The position numbers and the translations under genes were made by a program. Source: Rhodoligotrophos appendicifer (GTDB lineage Bacteria; Pseudomonadota; Alphaproteobacteria; Rhizobiales; Im1). Taken from it: a stretch of DNA of 64,000 nt. Shown piece after piece: positions 26,350 to 35,458 of the stretch. Location of the stretch: assembly GCF_007474605.1 (NCBI RefSeq), contig NZ_VHKL01000002.1, forward strand, positions 531,510 through 595,509, in the 5' to 3' direction. Within the stretch, counting starts at the first letter, position 1; every line of letters begins with the position of its first letter. The notes beneath the pieces are model-generated. The model saw only the letters and a program-made list of their open reading frames with translations. It was not told where the DNA came from and made no database searches.

Positions 26350-27914
26350 ACCGTAACGGACGCACAACAACTCCTTTTGGATTGTTAAAAAAAGACCCTT
26401 CAAAAAGTTTTACTGGTAACGAGGGACTGGAAATCAATGAACCCTTACTCTTTGAAGTTGGTCGTACGAACACTTCCGGGGTAGACATTGATTTTCCTGC
26501 GAGTCTGGAAGACCGGTTGGGAGGCTTCAAAAGAACTCGGCCGTTGGGGCTTGCGGGGTTATCCGAACCAGAAGCGATGCGCCATTATGTTAGGCTCTCG
26601 CGGCGGAATTTTGCCATCGATCTCGGCCTCTATCCGCTTGGTTCATGCACCATGAAGCACAACCCAAGGCTGAATGAAAAACTGGCGCGGCTTTCAGGCT
26701 TTGGGGATGTCCATCCGCTGCAACCTTTGAGTACTGTCCAGGGAGCACTCGAGGTCATTCATGTGCTTGCGCATTGGCTCAGGACGCTCACCGGAATGCC
26801 AACGGTGGCAATGTCCCCAAAAGCGGGAGCCCATGGCGAGATGTGTGGGATGATGGCCATACGGGCTGCGTTAGATGCACGCGGGGAGGATCGAAAGATT
26901 GTTTTGGTGCCTGAATCTGCGCACGGCACCAATCCGGCTACGGCGGCCTACCTCGGCTATACGACGCGCACTATAGCCGTGCGCAGCGACGGTACTGTCG
27001 ATCCGGATGACGTTGAACGCCAACTATCAAGTGATGTCGCAGCCATCATGCTGACAAATCCAAACACTTGCGGGCTGTTCGAACGGGACATCGTCGGCAT
27101 ATCGGACGCGGTCCATAACGCCGGTGCGTTCTTCTACTGCGACGGCGCCAATTTCAATGCAATTGCCGGTTTGGTCCGTCCCGGCGATCTTGGTATTGAT
27201 GCTATGCACATCAACTTGCACAAGACCTTCTCCACTCCGCATGGAGGAGGCGGACCTGGTGCAGGACCGGTGGTGTTGTCGGAGGCTTTAACTCCATTCG
27301 CGCCCCTGCCTTACGTTGTGTATGCCGACGGCCAATACCAGCTGGTAGAACATGAAGGCGAAGCAAGTGTCGAAGCCTGCCCATTCGGACGAATGACGGC
27401 CTTTCACGGACAAATGGGCATGTTTGTTCGTGCTCTCAGCTATATGCTCAGTCATGGTGCAGACGGTATCCAACAGGCATCCAGAGATGCAGTGTTGAAC
27501 GCCAATTATGTTCGCGCTGGCCTAGAGGATGTCATGAGCCTTCCGTTTAGCCAATTGAGGTCCATGCATGAGGTGCTCTTTGACGACACCTTCCTAAAGG
27601 GGACCGGGGTGAGCACATTGGATTTTGCGAAGGCGATGATTGACGAGGGTTTCCACCCTATGACCGTCTATTTTCCGCTTGTGGTCCATGGAGCCATGTT
27701 AATCGAACCGACCGAGTCAGAATCGCGAGAGGCCCTTGATCAATTCGTTGCGACGATGCGGAAGCTCGTCAATGCAGCGACATCCGGCGATCGCGAACGA
27801 TTCATCGGGGCACCGCGTTTTACACCAGTCGGTCGGCTAGACGAAACCAGAGCAGCTCGACAACCCATTTTGCGCTGGACGGGCAATGCCGATCATCTTG
27901 ACGCTGCTGAGTAA
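26346..27914 (+). CDS. gcvPB: Glycine dehydrogenase (decarboxylating) subunit 2
   Basis: This 522-residue protein is the beta subunit of the split P protein and carries the PLP lysine in [18 protein letters not shown] near residue 297. Other family blocks are [24 protein letters not shown] and [11 protein letters not shown]. The ORF starts in a four-base overlap with gcvPA. It ends the operon and is followed at once by a strong hairpin. The P, H and T proteins are all here; the L protein (lipoamide dehydrogenase) is not in the window. Confidence 0.97.
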   Translation: MNRNGRTTTPFGLLKKDPSKSFTGNEGLEINEPLLFEVGRTNTSGVDIDFPASLEDRLGGFKRTRPLGLAGLSEPEAMRHYVRLSRRNFAIDLGLYPLGSCTMKHNPRLNEKLARLSGFGDVHPLQPLSTVQGALEVIHVLAHWLRTLTGMPTVAMSPKAGAHGEMCGMMAIRAALDARGEDRKIVLVPESAHGTNPATAAYLGYTTRTIAVRSDGTVDPDDVERQLSSDVAAIMLTNPNTCGLFERDIVGISDAVHNAGAFFYCDGANFNAIAGLVRPGDLGIDAMHINLHKTFSTPHGGGGPGAGPVVLSEALTPFAPLPYVVYADGQYQLVEHEGEASVEACPFGRMTAFHGQMGMFVRALSYMLSHGADGIQQASRDAVLNANYVRAGLEDVMSLPFSQLRSMHEVLFDDTFLKGTGVSTLDFAKAMIDEGFHPMTVYFPLVVHGAMLIEPTESESREALDQFVATMRKLVNAATSGDRERFIGAPRFTPVGRLDETRAARQPILRWTGNADHLDAAE

Positions 27915-27915
27915 A

Positions 27916-27942
27916 GCATGAGGGGTAATCGTCCCCTCATGC
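27916..27942. terminator. Hairpin between gcvPB and the F0 operon (possible bidirectional terminator)
   Basis: GCATGAGGGG (27916-27925) and its exact complement CCCCTCATGC (27933-27942) enclose a 7-base loop and begin one base after the gcvPB stop codon. The atp operon converges from the other side. There is no strong U-tract on either strand, so termination may be incomplete or the hairpin may protect transcript ends. Confidence 0.6.
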
Positions 27943-27991
27943 GTTACGAAAGCTCATGAGGGAGACTGTCCGCTCAGGCGGTTACCAGAAC

Positions 27992-28477
27992 CTACTGAAT
28001 TCTGTTGTTTAGAGCTGCAATGCTGTCTTCAACCAATTTGGAGCCGTTGGGGCCACGCATGGTTTCCGCCATGATTTTGGCCGCCGCGGAGATCGCTAAA
28101 TCGGCAGCAACCGCACGTACATCCTTAACTGCCTGCTCTTCTGCCTGTTGGATCTTCAAATCAGCGAGTTTTCTGCGCCTGTCGAGGAGCTCAGCAAGCT
28201 TTCGTCTTGTCTCTCCAGCAAGGGCGCGAGCGTCCTCTCTGGCAAGGGCTATAATCTCGGTAGCCTCCTGCTCAGCTTCGCGCTGGCGTTGTTGAGCGCT
28301 TGCGAGCATAAGCTGTGCTTCCTCGCGCAGGCGCTGGGCTTCCGCAAGGTCCTGCCTTATCCGCGAGGAGCGGGAATCAAGTGCAGCGATAGCCTTGTTA
28401 TGAACGCCCATATAACCCAACAGGGCCAAAAACAGGATGAAGGAGATTAAAACCCAGAATTCCGGGGTACTTAACAT
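27992..28477 (-). CDS. atpF: ATP synthase F0 subunit b
   Basis: This 161-residue protein has an N-terminal membrane helix (about 5-25, FWVLISFILFLALLGYMG) and a long charged helix rich in Ala, Glu, Arg and Gln (about 35-130), the standard plan of the peripheral stalk b subunit. It is the last gene of the F0 operon, two bases after b'. Alphaproteobacteria of this group carry two diverged b-type genes, which form a heterodimer. The b versus b' assignment follows gene order: b' usually precedes b. Confidence 0.92.
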   Translation of the reverse strand: MLSTPEFWVLISFILFLALLGYMGVHNKAIAALDSRSSRIRQDLAEAQRLREEAQLMLASAQQRQREAEQEATEIIALAREDARALAGETRRKLAELLDRRRKLADLKIQQAEEQAVKDVRAVAADLAISAAAKIMAETMRGPNGSKLVEDSIAALNNRIQ

Positions 28478-28479
28478 GT

Positions 28480-28965
28480 CTATACCCCCTTGAGATTCTC
28501 GACCGTTCCTCGGAGCAGCAGGGGGTCGGTTTGGTCCCCTGTTAACGCGAGGATTATTTCGCGTGCACTGTCGGCCGCGATCTCAGTGATATCCGACAAT
28601 GCGCTCAGCCGCGTGGCCGAGATTCTGGCTTCTGCAGAGGCCAGTTTTGTATCAAGCTCCACCTCCACTCCATGCCGCTCCTTTTCGAGCTCAGCCGAGA
28701 TCTGGCTGCGCATTTCCACGTGAATGATGTGGGCTCGAGCGCGTGCTTCCGCCAACGCAGTTGCATATAATTCCGCAGACCGTGTTGCCTCCTGCTGAAG
28801 GCGGGACGCCTCGTCGAGATCTCCGGCTATTCGACTGGTCCTTTGCTCGATGACACCTCCAACCTTGGGAAGCGCAAACCGCGACATCACCAGATAAAGA
28901 ATTATGAATGTGATCACCAACCAGGCGATTTGCGGTGGAAACGTGTTGAAATCAAACTGCGGCAT
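28480..28965 (-). CDS. ATP synthase F0 subunit b'
   Basis: This 161-residue protein has one membrane helix near residues 10-28 (IAWLVITFIILYLVM) followed by SRFALPKVGGVIEQR, a conserved b' block, and a long charged helix. It forms the stator stalk with b. The FNTFPPQIAWL start is typical of alphaproteobacterial b' proteins. It lies between atpE and atpF with small gaps and is part of the atpI-B-E-F'-F transcription unit. Confidence 0.93.
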   Translation of the reverse strand: MPQFDFNTFPPQIAWLVITFIILYLVMSRFALPKVGGVIEQRTSRIAGDLDEASRLQQEATRSAELYATALAEARARAHIIHVEMRSQISAELEKERHGVEVELDTKLASAEARISATRLSALSDITEIAADSAREIILALTGDQTDPLLLRGTVENLKGV

Positions 28966-29032
28966 CGCCCTGCCTCACCTCATTACTCTTAGGATCTGTT
29001 CGTCGCGGCGCACCTCATCCAAGGGCGGTTGA

Positions 29033-29260
29033 TCAGAATACGAACAAAATGATCAGTGCAACCACTAGACCAAACAATCCTGTCGCCTCGGCAAGCGCAA
29101 AGCCCAGAAGAAGGTTGGCAAATTGACCAGGTGCTGCGGCTGGATTACGAAGAGCTCCCTGCAAGTAGCTTCCAAAGATCATTCCAATCCCAAGGCCAGC
29201 CCCTACGAGTGCTATTGAAGCTAGGCCCGCACCGATAAACTTTGCTGCTTCCGCGTCCAT
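29033..29260 (-). CDS. atpE: ATP synthase F0 subunit c
   Basis: This 75-residue two-helix protein forms the rotor ring. The glycine-rich first helix ([17 protein letters not shown]) and the loop with RNPAA are clear, and the proton-carrying Glu is in the second helix in [12 protein letters not shown] near residue 59. It sits 24 bases after atpB. The carboxylate, loop and length are standard for a proton-driven ring; I see none of the extra polar residues of sodium-binding types. Confidence 0.97.
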   Translation of the reverse strand: MDAEAAKFIGAGLASIALVGAGLGIGMIFGSYLQGALRNPAAAPGQFANLLLGFALAEATGLFGLVVALIILFVF

Positions 29261-29284
29261 TTCGAAGAACTCCTAAGATATTAA

Positions 29285-30094
29285 TCAGTGATGCATGTTT
29301 ATGGCATCGTTCAGGTAGATACAGGTAAGAACCGCGAAGACGTAAGCCTGAAGAAAGGCCACCAACACTTCGAGCCCCGTAATGCCTACCATTACGACAA
29401 GTGGAACCCAACCAGCCAATACACCCATGCCGACCACGAAAGCGCCAAAAACTTTCAACATCGTGTGGCCCGCAAGCATGTTGGCAAAAAGTCGAACGGA
29501 AAGGCTGATGGGTCTAGTGAAGTAAGAGATCACCTCGATGACAACCAACAGGGGAAGAAGAACTGTCGGAACTCCGGAAGGAACAAAGATTTTGAGATAG
29601 CCGACTCCGTGCTTGGCAAATCCAACCAGAGTTGCAGCCACAAAAACCATGAGGGCAAGAGCAAAAGTTACAATGAGATGGCTTGTCACTGTAAAGGAAT
29701 AAGGAATCATTCCCAACATATTGCTGATCAAGATAAAAATAAACAAAGTGAACACAAAAGGAAAATATGGTCGCCCACCTTCACCAATGGTGTCGCGCAT
29801 CATATTCGCTACAAATTCGTAAGCAATTTCTGCAATCGACTGCATACGACCTGGAATCAATCGCGCGGCTGGTGCAAGCATAAGTAGGCTCGCTGCAGCA
29901 ATGGCAATTACCATCCATAAACTTGCATTGGTAAAGTGCAGGTCGAAGCTGCCGATAGTAATATCGATCAGCGACTTAACCTCGAACTGGTGCATAGGAT
30001 CGATATGGAGGCCAGCTGAGGCTGTCGGATCGGTAACGGCGTGCTCCAATCCCGCCGTTGCATTGTCTTCTACTGCCACCGGTTCAGTCCCCAT
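29285..30094 (-). CDS. atpB: ATP synthase F0 subunit a
   Basis: This subunit a (269 residues from the first start) provides the proton half-channels. The essential arginine is in the ISLSVRLFANMLAGH block and further conserved elements are MLGMIPYSFTVTSH and AFLQAYVFAVLTCIYL at the end. The start is uncertain. ATG 30094 gives about 33 extra residues before the PMHQFEVKSLI that usually lies near the N-terminus, while ATG 29995 would give the common length. Neither has a strong ribosome binding site. It follows atpI by 33 bases. Confidence 0.94.
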   Translation of the reverse strand: MGTEPVAVEDNATAGLEHAVTDPTASAGLHIDPMHQFEVKSLIDITIGSFDLHFTNASLWMVIAIAAASLLMLAPAARLIPGRMQSIAEIAYEFVANMMRDTIGEGGRPYFPFVFTLFIFILISNMLGMIPYSFTVTSHLIVTFALALMVFVAATLVGFAKHGVGYLKIFVPSGVPTVLLPLLVVIEVISYFTRPISLSVRLFANMLAGHTMLKVFGAFVVGMGVLAGWVPLVVMVGITGLEVLVAFLQAYVFAVLTCIYLNDAINMHH

Positions 30095-30127
30095 ATTCGC
30101 TGCTGGCCAAGAATTCCGGCCGTCGCC

Positions 30128-30475
30128 TTACTTCTCTAGATCAACGCTATCGCGAAGCAAATCGGCTTGCTGCCGCGTTGCCTCTACACGAGCTGCACGC
30201 AACACATTCATAATTCCCGCTGCTGCGCCTAACGGTAAAAATAGCAACAGAAACCAGGGCCTTGTGTCCAGCCAAGCGTCAAGAAACCACCCAAATACGA
30301 AACCTACCAAAATTGCAACGCCCAACTCGGTAGCAACACGCATGCCGAAGCTATATGCGGCCCCCTTCGCAGGACGTTTGCGTTCGACTTGCTCAATCGA
30401 CGCCTTCGCGCGAAGCAGACGCCTATTGAAATCGTCGGTCTTTTCAGATCGTTGAGCCCCACCGTTGTCGCTCAA
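30128..30475 (-). CDS. atpI: ATP synthase assembly protein AtpI
   Basis: This protein of about 115 residues has a charged N-terminal region and two membrane helices (VATELGVAILVGFVFGWF, then WFLLLFLPLGAAAG), the AtpI plan. AtpI helps assemble the c ring. I prefer the TTG at 30475, which gives the usual MSDNGG-type start and has GAGGG nine bases upstream; the open frame begins with GTG 30508, which has no clear ribosome binding site. It is the first gene after the operon promoter. Confidence 0.85.
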   Translation of the reverse strand: MSDNGGAQRSEKTDDFNRRLLRAKASIEQVERKRPAKGAAYSFGMRVATELGVAILVGFVFGWFLDAWLDTRPWFLLLFLPLGAAAGIMNVLRAARVEATRQQADLLRDSVDLEK

Positions 30476-30531
30476 ACTAATAGCCCTCGCGACTATGGAG
30501 GCGACCACCGAGCCGCCGTAAAGTCGCGCGC

Positions 30532-30560
30532 AAGATAGAGATGAGGGTAAAAGCTGTCAA
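30532..30560 (-). promoter_or_regulatory. Sigma70-type promoter of the ATP synthase F0 operon
   Basis: On the minus strand TTGACA (30560-30555) is followed after 17 bases by TATCTT (30537-30532). The -35 box is perfect consensus and the spacing ideal. Transcription would start near 30525, about 50 bases before the preferred atpI start. No other promoter-like pair is seen in the 200-base gap upstream of atpI. Confidence 0.7.
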
Positions 30561-30704
30561 GCTCACGGGTAGGAAAGGCAACTCATTGAAACTTATGGGC
30601 GTTCTCAATTTTCGCTGTGATCGACAGAAGATGCGTCATTCGACCGCCGGTGGTGGACGCGTATCGGATCCTTCGAGCGTGGAATTGGTCCATACGCAAT
30701 GAGC

Positions 30705-33700
30705 TTATCCCGCCTGGCGAAGCGCTGGAGAGGTTTCAAGGTTCACCGACACAAGTTGACTAACCCCACGCTCGATCATGGTCACTCCATACAGCCGATG
30801 CATGCGCGACATGGTGACGGGGTGGTGAGTGACGACCAGGAATCGGGTATCTACGCGGCTCAACATCACGTCTAGCAAAGTGCAAAAACGGCCAACGTTC
30901 GCGTCATCCAGGGATGCGTCAACCTCATCGAGAACACAAATTGGCGTGGGGCTTGTCAAGAACACCGCGAAGATTAACGATATTGCAGTCAGCGCCTGCT
31001 CACCACCTGAAAGTAGCGAAAGCAGCTGAGGTCGTTTTCCGGGCGGATGGGCAACAATTTCCAACCCCGCTTCAAGCGGATCCTCAGATTCTGTGAGCTT
31101 TAGCTCGGCATTGCCGCCCTCAAATAAGCGCTGGAAAAGGTAGCTGAAATTAGTTTTGACGGCGGAGAAAGAATTCAGAAGGCGTTGCCTCGCCTCAGCA
31201 TTAAGTGAGCTAATCGCCAGTCTTAGTTTCTGTATTGCGGCAATAATATCTTCTCGTTCTGCCGTCAGGCTCTGAATTTCTGCTCCAACACGTTCACTCT
31301 CCTCAGCCGCCCTCAGGTTGACAGCGCCAAGTTGATCCCGGGCATCTTTGAGTTTGCCGATGTCTTTCGCTAGTTTTTGAATTGGGAGCTCAAGCAAAGT
31401 CGGCATGTTCGCTGCCCGTAACGCGCCAGCCGGATCGGTCCCTAGAGAAGCCATGATCCGGTCCCTGCACTCCGCCAGCCTTAGGTGAAGTCCTGACAAG
31501 TGTTCTGTTTGACGGGCCTGTTGCTCGCGGATCCCGGATAACGCCTCTGTAAAAAGCCTGAGTTGTCGTTCGGCTTCAGTAAAACTCCTTTCGACTTCCG
31601 CAAGCTCGTTTTCGGTTCGCAGACATTCATTATCAGCATCAATCAGGGCGTTCTCTGCCCCGATTCGCTGAGTCTCAATGAGGGAGGGCAGTGTGGCCAA
31701 GTCGGCAAGCTTGGTTCGAGCGTTTGCCAAGCGCATTTGGAGGTTTTCGATTTGGCTGACAGCTCTGCGCGTACGCTCATGCCACTCCATTTGATCGCGC
31801 CGAACTGCATTCAGACGATCTCGCCGAAACCGGATTTCGTTTTCAAGACTTTCAAGATAGGTGCGCGCCTTTGCATGAACATCGCGCTGATGTGTTAGTG
31901 CCAGTCGCGTTCGAGAGACTTCGTCCCTGAGAGTGTCAAGCGGCTCCATCGATTCAAGTTGCAGAGAGGTGGTGTTAACCGACGAGATCACATGTGATAG
32001 CTCAGCATCAAGCCTTGCGACAGCCTGTGCAAGGGCATCCTGCTTAGTTCTGCGTTCGACAGCTCTCCGCTCAAGTGCAACGATTTGAGACCAAATTGAC
32101 TCGCGCTTCTCGTGGACGCTACGCAGTTTATCTCGTTGATTGTGCTCATGAGCGCGCAATTCATCCAAATGAGCTCTCACTCTTCCGAACGCGGCACGCA
32201 TCTCTATCGCAGCCCGCTCAGCGTCCTTGGCTTGCTGATTGAGTTCGCTCAGTCGATTTCGCTCAGCAAGACGAATTGCAGCGGCCGAGTTTGCTCCAGA
32301 CGTCACTGTGAAGCCGTCCCAGCGCCAAAGATCACCATTCTGCGATACCAGACACTGACCAGGACGAAGAGATCTTTGTAAAACAGGTCCGTCTCCGGGC
32401 TGCACAATACCTATGGCTCCCAGACTTCTTTGCAAAGACTCCGTCGCTCTAACATGGGCGGCCATTGGCACCGCATTGGCCGGAAGGGGGGGCATAACAC
32501 CCAAGGGGGGAAGTCGGGCCCAATGAACGGGTGCCGCTTCGTCACTCGTGGCATCAAGTGAATCGCCCAACGCTGCTGCAAGGGCTCTCTCATATCCGGG
32601 GTCCACATCAAGTTTGTCGAGGATCGGGGGCCAAAGCTCTCTGTTCGGGACCGCCAAAATCTTTCCTAACGTGCGTGCCTCAGCCAACAGCGTATCAGCC
32701 CGGCGCCGTGCCTGCTCCTGCTTGTCACGTACGACCGCCTCTTCGTGGTTGGCGAGAAGGCTCTCCTCCTCGATCTCAGCGATAATGCGCTCATGAGATT
32801 CGGCTTCTTTTGCTAGCTGTGAAGCAGATTTCATCAAAGATTGAAGTTGTTGCTCTTGCTCGCTCGGACCAGAAAGAAGTTGAAGTTTCGTCAGTGCATC
32901 ATTGTATTCGCTTTCGAGTAGGCTTAGTCGAGACTGAAGCTCCAAAAGAGAATTTTCGGCAGCACTTCTGTTGGAGATACACCGCGTGTAAACTGCATAT
33001 GAATGATCAGAGTCATCCTGAAGTTTGGATAGAAGTTCGCTGGCTTCCGTGAAGGCAGCGGTAGCAGCTCCCATCATTTTCTCGTCTGATGAGGAAAGAT
33101 CGGATAAATTCTCCTCGTCACCATTAAGGCGAATTAAAATTTGATGACCGTCAGATAAAATTTGTTGTTCCCGCTCAAAATCAAGCAAAATCTGTCTGAT
33201 CTGAGTATTTAGATCTTGATTTTGATTATTTAGTTGCTGTTCTTTTCCTGCAAGTTCTGCTATCTGCACCCGTAATCGCATGGCACCCGTTTTTTTGGCC
33301 GCGACCCCGCTCCGTAACATTTGAAGCGCCGCGGTGGACTCATCATATGCAAGCTCCGCGGTTGACTTGTTCAGAGTTGCGTCAGAAAGTTGGGCCATTA
33401 TATTGCAAAGAATGGTTTCCTCACGACGAACCGATTCTTGGGTCTCTAGCCACGCGCGATAAAGCAGTCCTGCTTCCAATTTCCTGATCTCTGCGGAAAG
33501 ATCTTTGTATCTCTGTGCTTGACGACTTTGTTTCTTTAAGCTTGCAAGCTGAGTGTGCTGTTGAGCGAGGATGTCTTCAAGGCGAGACAGGTTAGATTCC
33601 GCTCCTCCAAGTTTAAGCTCCGCCTCATGTCGCCGGGCATGCAGGCCCGTGACACCTGCGGCCTCTTCCAGAATCCTACGACGCGCTGCGGGTTTTGCTC

Positions 33701-34160
33701 CGATGAGCTCGCTGATCTGTCCTTGTCTGACGAGCGCCGGCGAACGCGCACCTGTTGAGGCATCCGCAAAGAGGAGATGGATATCGCGCGCTCTAACGTC
33801 GCGCCCGTTGATTCGGTAAAACGATCCAACATCGCGCTCAAGCCGGCGAGAGATCTCGATAGATTCGTCGCTCGCGAAATCTGAATGCTGCCCGTTATGA
33901 GGAATGGAGACGTGGAGGGCGACATCAGCGATGTTTCGGGAGGGTCTGTTAGCAGTTCCGGAAAAGATGACGTCATCCATTGCCGAAGCTCGCATTGTTT
34001 TATGCGAGTTCTCTCCCATCACCCAACGAAGAGCTTCCAGAAGATTGGATTTTCCACAGCCGTTAGGCCCCACTATCCCCGTAAGGCCGGTGTCAATAAT
34101 AAGTTCAGTAGGCTCTACGAAGGATTTAAAGCCGGCCAGCCGCAGTCGCGTGAATTTCAT
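30705..34160 (-). CDS. smc: Chromosome segregation protein SMC
   Basis: This 1151-residue protein is a structural-maintenance-of-chromosomes ATPase that organises and helps segregate the nucleoid. The Walker A motif GPNGCGKSN is near residue 33, a coiled coil runs to about 500, a hinge lies at about 500-630, a second coiled coil follows, and the C-terminal head has the LLSGGEQALTA signature and the Walker B block CVLDEVDAS. I chose ATG 34160, which gives the family start MKFTRLRLAGF. TTG 34184, with GAGGGG upstream, is an alternative adding eight residues. It follows dsbA and dciA on the same strand. Confidence 0.95.
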   Translation of the reverse strand: MKFTRLRLAGFKSFVEPTELIIDTGLTGIVGPNGCGKSNLLEALRWVMGENSHKTMRASAMDDVIFSGTANRPSRNIADVALHVSIPHNGQHSDFASDESIEISRRLERDVGSFYRINGRDVRARDIHLLFADASTGARSPALVRQGQISELIGAKPAARRRILEEAAGVTGLHARRHEAELKLGGAESNLSRLEDILAQQHTQLASLKKQSRQAQRYKDLSAEIRKLEAGLLYRAWLETQESVRREETILCNIMAQLSDATLNKSTAELAYDESTAALQMLRSGVAAKKTGAMRLRVQIAELAGKEQQLNNQNQDLNTQIRQILLDFEREQQILSDGHQILIRLNGDEENLSDLSSSDEKMMGAATAAFTEASELLSKLQDDSDHSYAVYTRCISNRSAAENSLLELQSRLSLLESEYNDALTKLQLLSGPSEQEQQLQSLMKSASQLAKEAESHERIIAEIEEESLLANHEEAVVRDKQEQARRRADTLLAEARTLGKILAVPNRELWPPILDKLDVDPGYERALAAALGDSLDATSDEAAPVHWARLPPLGVMPPLPANAVPMAAHVRATESLQRSLGAIGIVQPGDGPVLQRSLRPGQCLVSQNGDLWRWDGFTVTSGANSAAAIRLAERNRLSELNQQAKDAERAAIEMRAAFGRVRAHLDELRAHEHNQRDKLRSVHEKRESIWSQIVALERRAVERRTKQDALAQAVARLDAELSHVISSVNTTSLQLESMEPLDTLRDEVSRTRLALTHQRDVHAKARTYLESLENEIRFRRDRLNAVRRDQMEWHERTRRAVSQIENLQMRLANARTKLADLATLPSLIETQRIGAENALIDADNECLRTENELAEVERSFTEAERQLRLFTEALSGIREQQARQTEHLSGLHLRLAECRDRIMASLGTDPAGALRAANMPTLLELPIQKLAKDIGKLKDARDQLGAVNLRAAEESERVGAEIQSLTAEREDIIAAIQKLRLAISSLNAEARQRLLNSFSAVKTNFSYLFQRLFEGGNAELKLTESEDPLEAGLEIVAHPPGKRPQLLSLLSGGEQALTAISLIFAVFLTSPTPICVLDEVDASLDDANVGRFCTLLDVMLSRVDTRFLVVTHHPVTMSRMHRLYGVTMIERGVSQLVSVNLETSPALRQAG

Positions 34161-34196
34161 TCCGGCGTTTGCGGGCGGGATCAAAGTAACGGCCCC

Positions 34197-34841
34197 TCAC
34201 TCGGATTGGGCCGCTTCGATCAATTTGTCAAACTCAGACAGAGGCTGGCTCCCCTTAAGAACCTTGCCGTTGATAAAAAAAGTCGGAGTTGAGTCAACGC
34301 CAAACTGTTCCGCTGCCTTGGAGCGAGAAGCAATGATTGCTTTGGCAATATCTTCTCGCTTTAGGCATTCATCAAACTGGGCTTGCGTCATTCCTGATAA
34401 TTTAGCGATATTGAAGAGTTCTTCCCGAGGGTTGTTCTGGGACCAGACTTTCTGTTGATCAAACAGGATCTCGATCATAGGAAAAAATTTATCCCTGGGC
34501 ATACAGCGAGAAATCATTGCAGCAGCCAGAGCAAGGTCATCAAAGGGAAACTCTCTAAATATAAAGCGAACTTTTCCGGTATCTATATATTTTGTCTTAA
34601 GCTCTGGAAATGTAGTCGCAGTAAAATCTGCGCAATGAGGGCAGGTCAACGACGCATATTCTACAATCGTTACCGGTGCATCATCAGAGCCAATGATAAT
34701 GTCACCTAGCGCGCCCGGCTCCAATAGAGCTTCGGTCTCGACATCAGCTCTCAACGGATTAATCGGAAAGAATAACTCCGAAGCCATGAAGAAAGAAAAA
34801 GCGGACAGCGCTCTCATGGCGGCTCGACGAGTAAAATTCAT
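34197..34841 (-). CDS. Periplasmic DsbA family thiol-disulfide protein
   Basis: This 214-residue protein starts with a signal sequence (MNFTRRAAMRA followed by a hydrophobic run to about residue 30). The thioredoxin-like domain has the active site CPHC in YASLTCPHCADF near residue 71 and the cis-proline block STPTFFING near 188. It probably introduces or shuffles disulfides in exported proteins. It lies 13-37 bases before smc, depending on the smc start, and downstream of dciA, an order common in Hyphomicrobiales. The exact partner (DsbB) is not in the window. Confidence 0.92.
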   Translation of the reverse strand: MNFTRRAAMRALSAFSFFMASELFFPINPLRADVETEALLEPGALGDIIIGSDDAPVTIVEYASLTCPHCADFTATTFPELKTKYIDTGKVRFIFREFPFDDLALAAAMISRCMPRDKFFPMIEILFDQQKVWSQNNPREELFNIAKLSGMTQAQFDECLKREDIAKAIIASRSKAAEQFGVDSTPTFFINGKVLKGSQPLSEFDKLIEAAQSE

Positions 34842-34926
34842 GAATCACCTATATTGTGTTCCATTAGTGGTTCCTTCACAAAGCCATCACAGCCTGAGCT
34901 ATGGAGACTCATGCTTAAGGCCGTCG

Positions 34927-35403
34927 TCATTTGGCTTGATGCGCCACGATAACATTCATTCCAAGTCGCAAAAGTGCGGCCTGAAGGGGGAGATTAGAAA
35001 CCGGCTTCACGATTTCGAATGCCAATCTCTCTACCTCTGGGGTAGGACGAAGAGGGGCCTTATTCTTGGCATTTAAAATCTCATTTGATGCGTCGGGTGT
35101 GAGCCTGAGGCTTTTTATGATGGAATAGCCATGAAAAACATTTATCCGTTCAACAATCTCGGACGAGGCATGTTGCACAAAGAGCATTTTTGCGGGCTTA
35201 ACCATAAGAACGAGCTTGGCTAATTTTTCTTCACCGTTGGCCTTGTTGTGAAGAAGGCTTATCTTGAACGGCCGGGTGATCGCAGAATACTCCCCGCCAA
35301 CGACCTCTGGCCACCGTGACAGTAGGGTTCCCAAGATGTTGTGATGTCTTCCAAACACCCTTTCGGTCAGGGCATGCACATGTTTTTCAAGCGGGGTAAT
35401 CAT
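34927..35403 (-). CDS. DciA family protein (DUF721)
   Basis: This 158-residue protein belongs to DUF721, now known as DciA, the ancestral loader or partner of the replicative helicase DnaB. The N-terminal KH-like domain with WPEVVGGEYSAITRP and KPAKMLFVQHASSEIVERIN (two blocks) is clear; the C-terminal 50 residues are variable and look disordered. In Hyphomicrobiales the same order (mutY divergent, dciA, dsbA, smc) is usual. Its helicase role is inferred from the family, not from this sequence. Confidence 0.85.
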   Translation of the reverse strand: MITPLEKHVHALTERVFGRHHNILGTLLSRWPEVVGGEYSAITRPFKISLLHNKANGEEKLAKLVLMVKPAKMLFVQHASSEIVERINVFHGYSIIKSLRLTPDASNEILNAKNKAPLRPTPEVERLAFEIVKPVSNLPLQAALLRLGMNVIVAHQAK

Positions 35404-35458
35404 TGTGTGAACCCAAGGCCTAAAGACTCACCGTTCATTATAGGTTTCAGAGAGCGAA

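Noticed and set aside
29288..29887. 199-codon plus-strand open frame
   Set aside because: It lies antisense to the well supported atpB gene, has a low-complexity translation rich in His, Asn, Lys and Asp and no domain.
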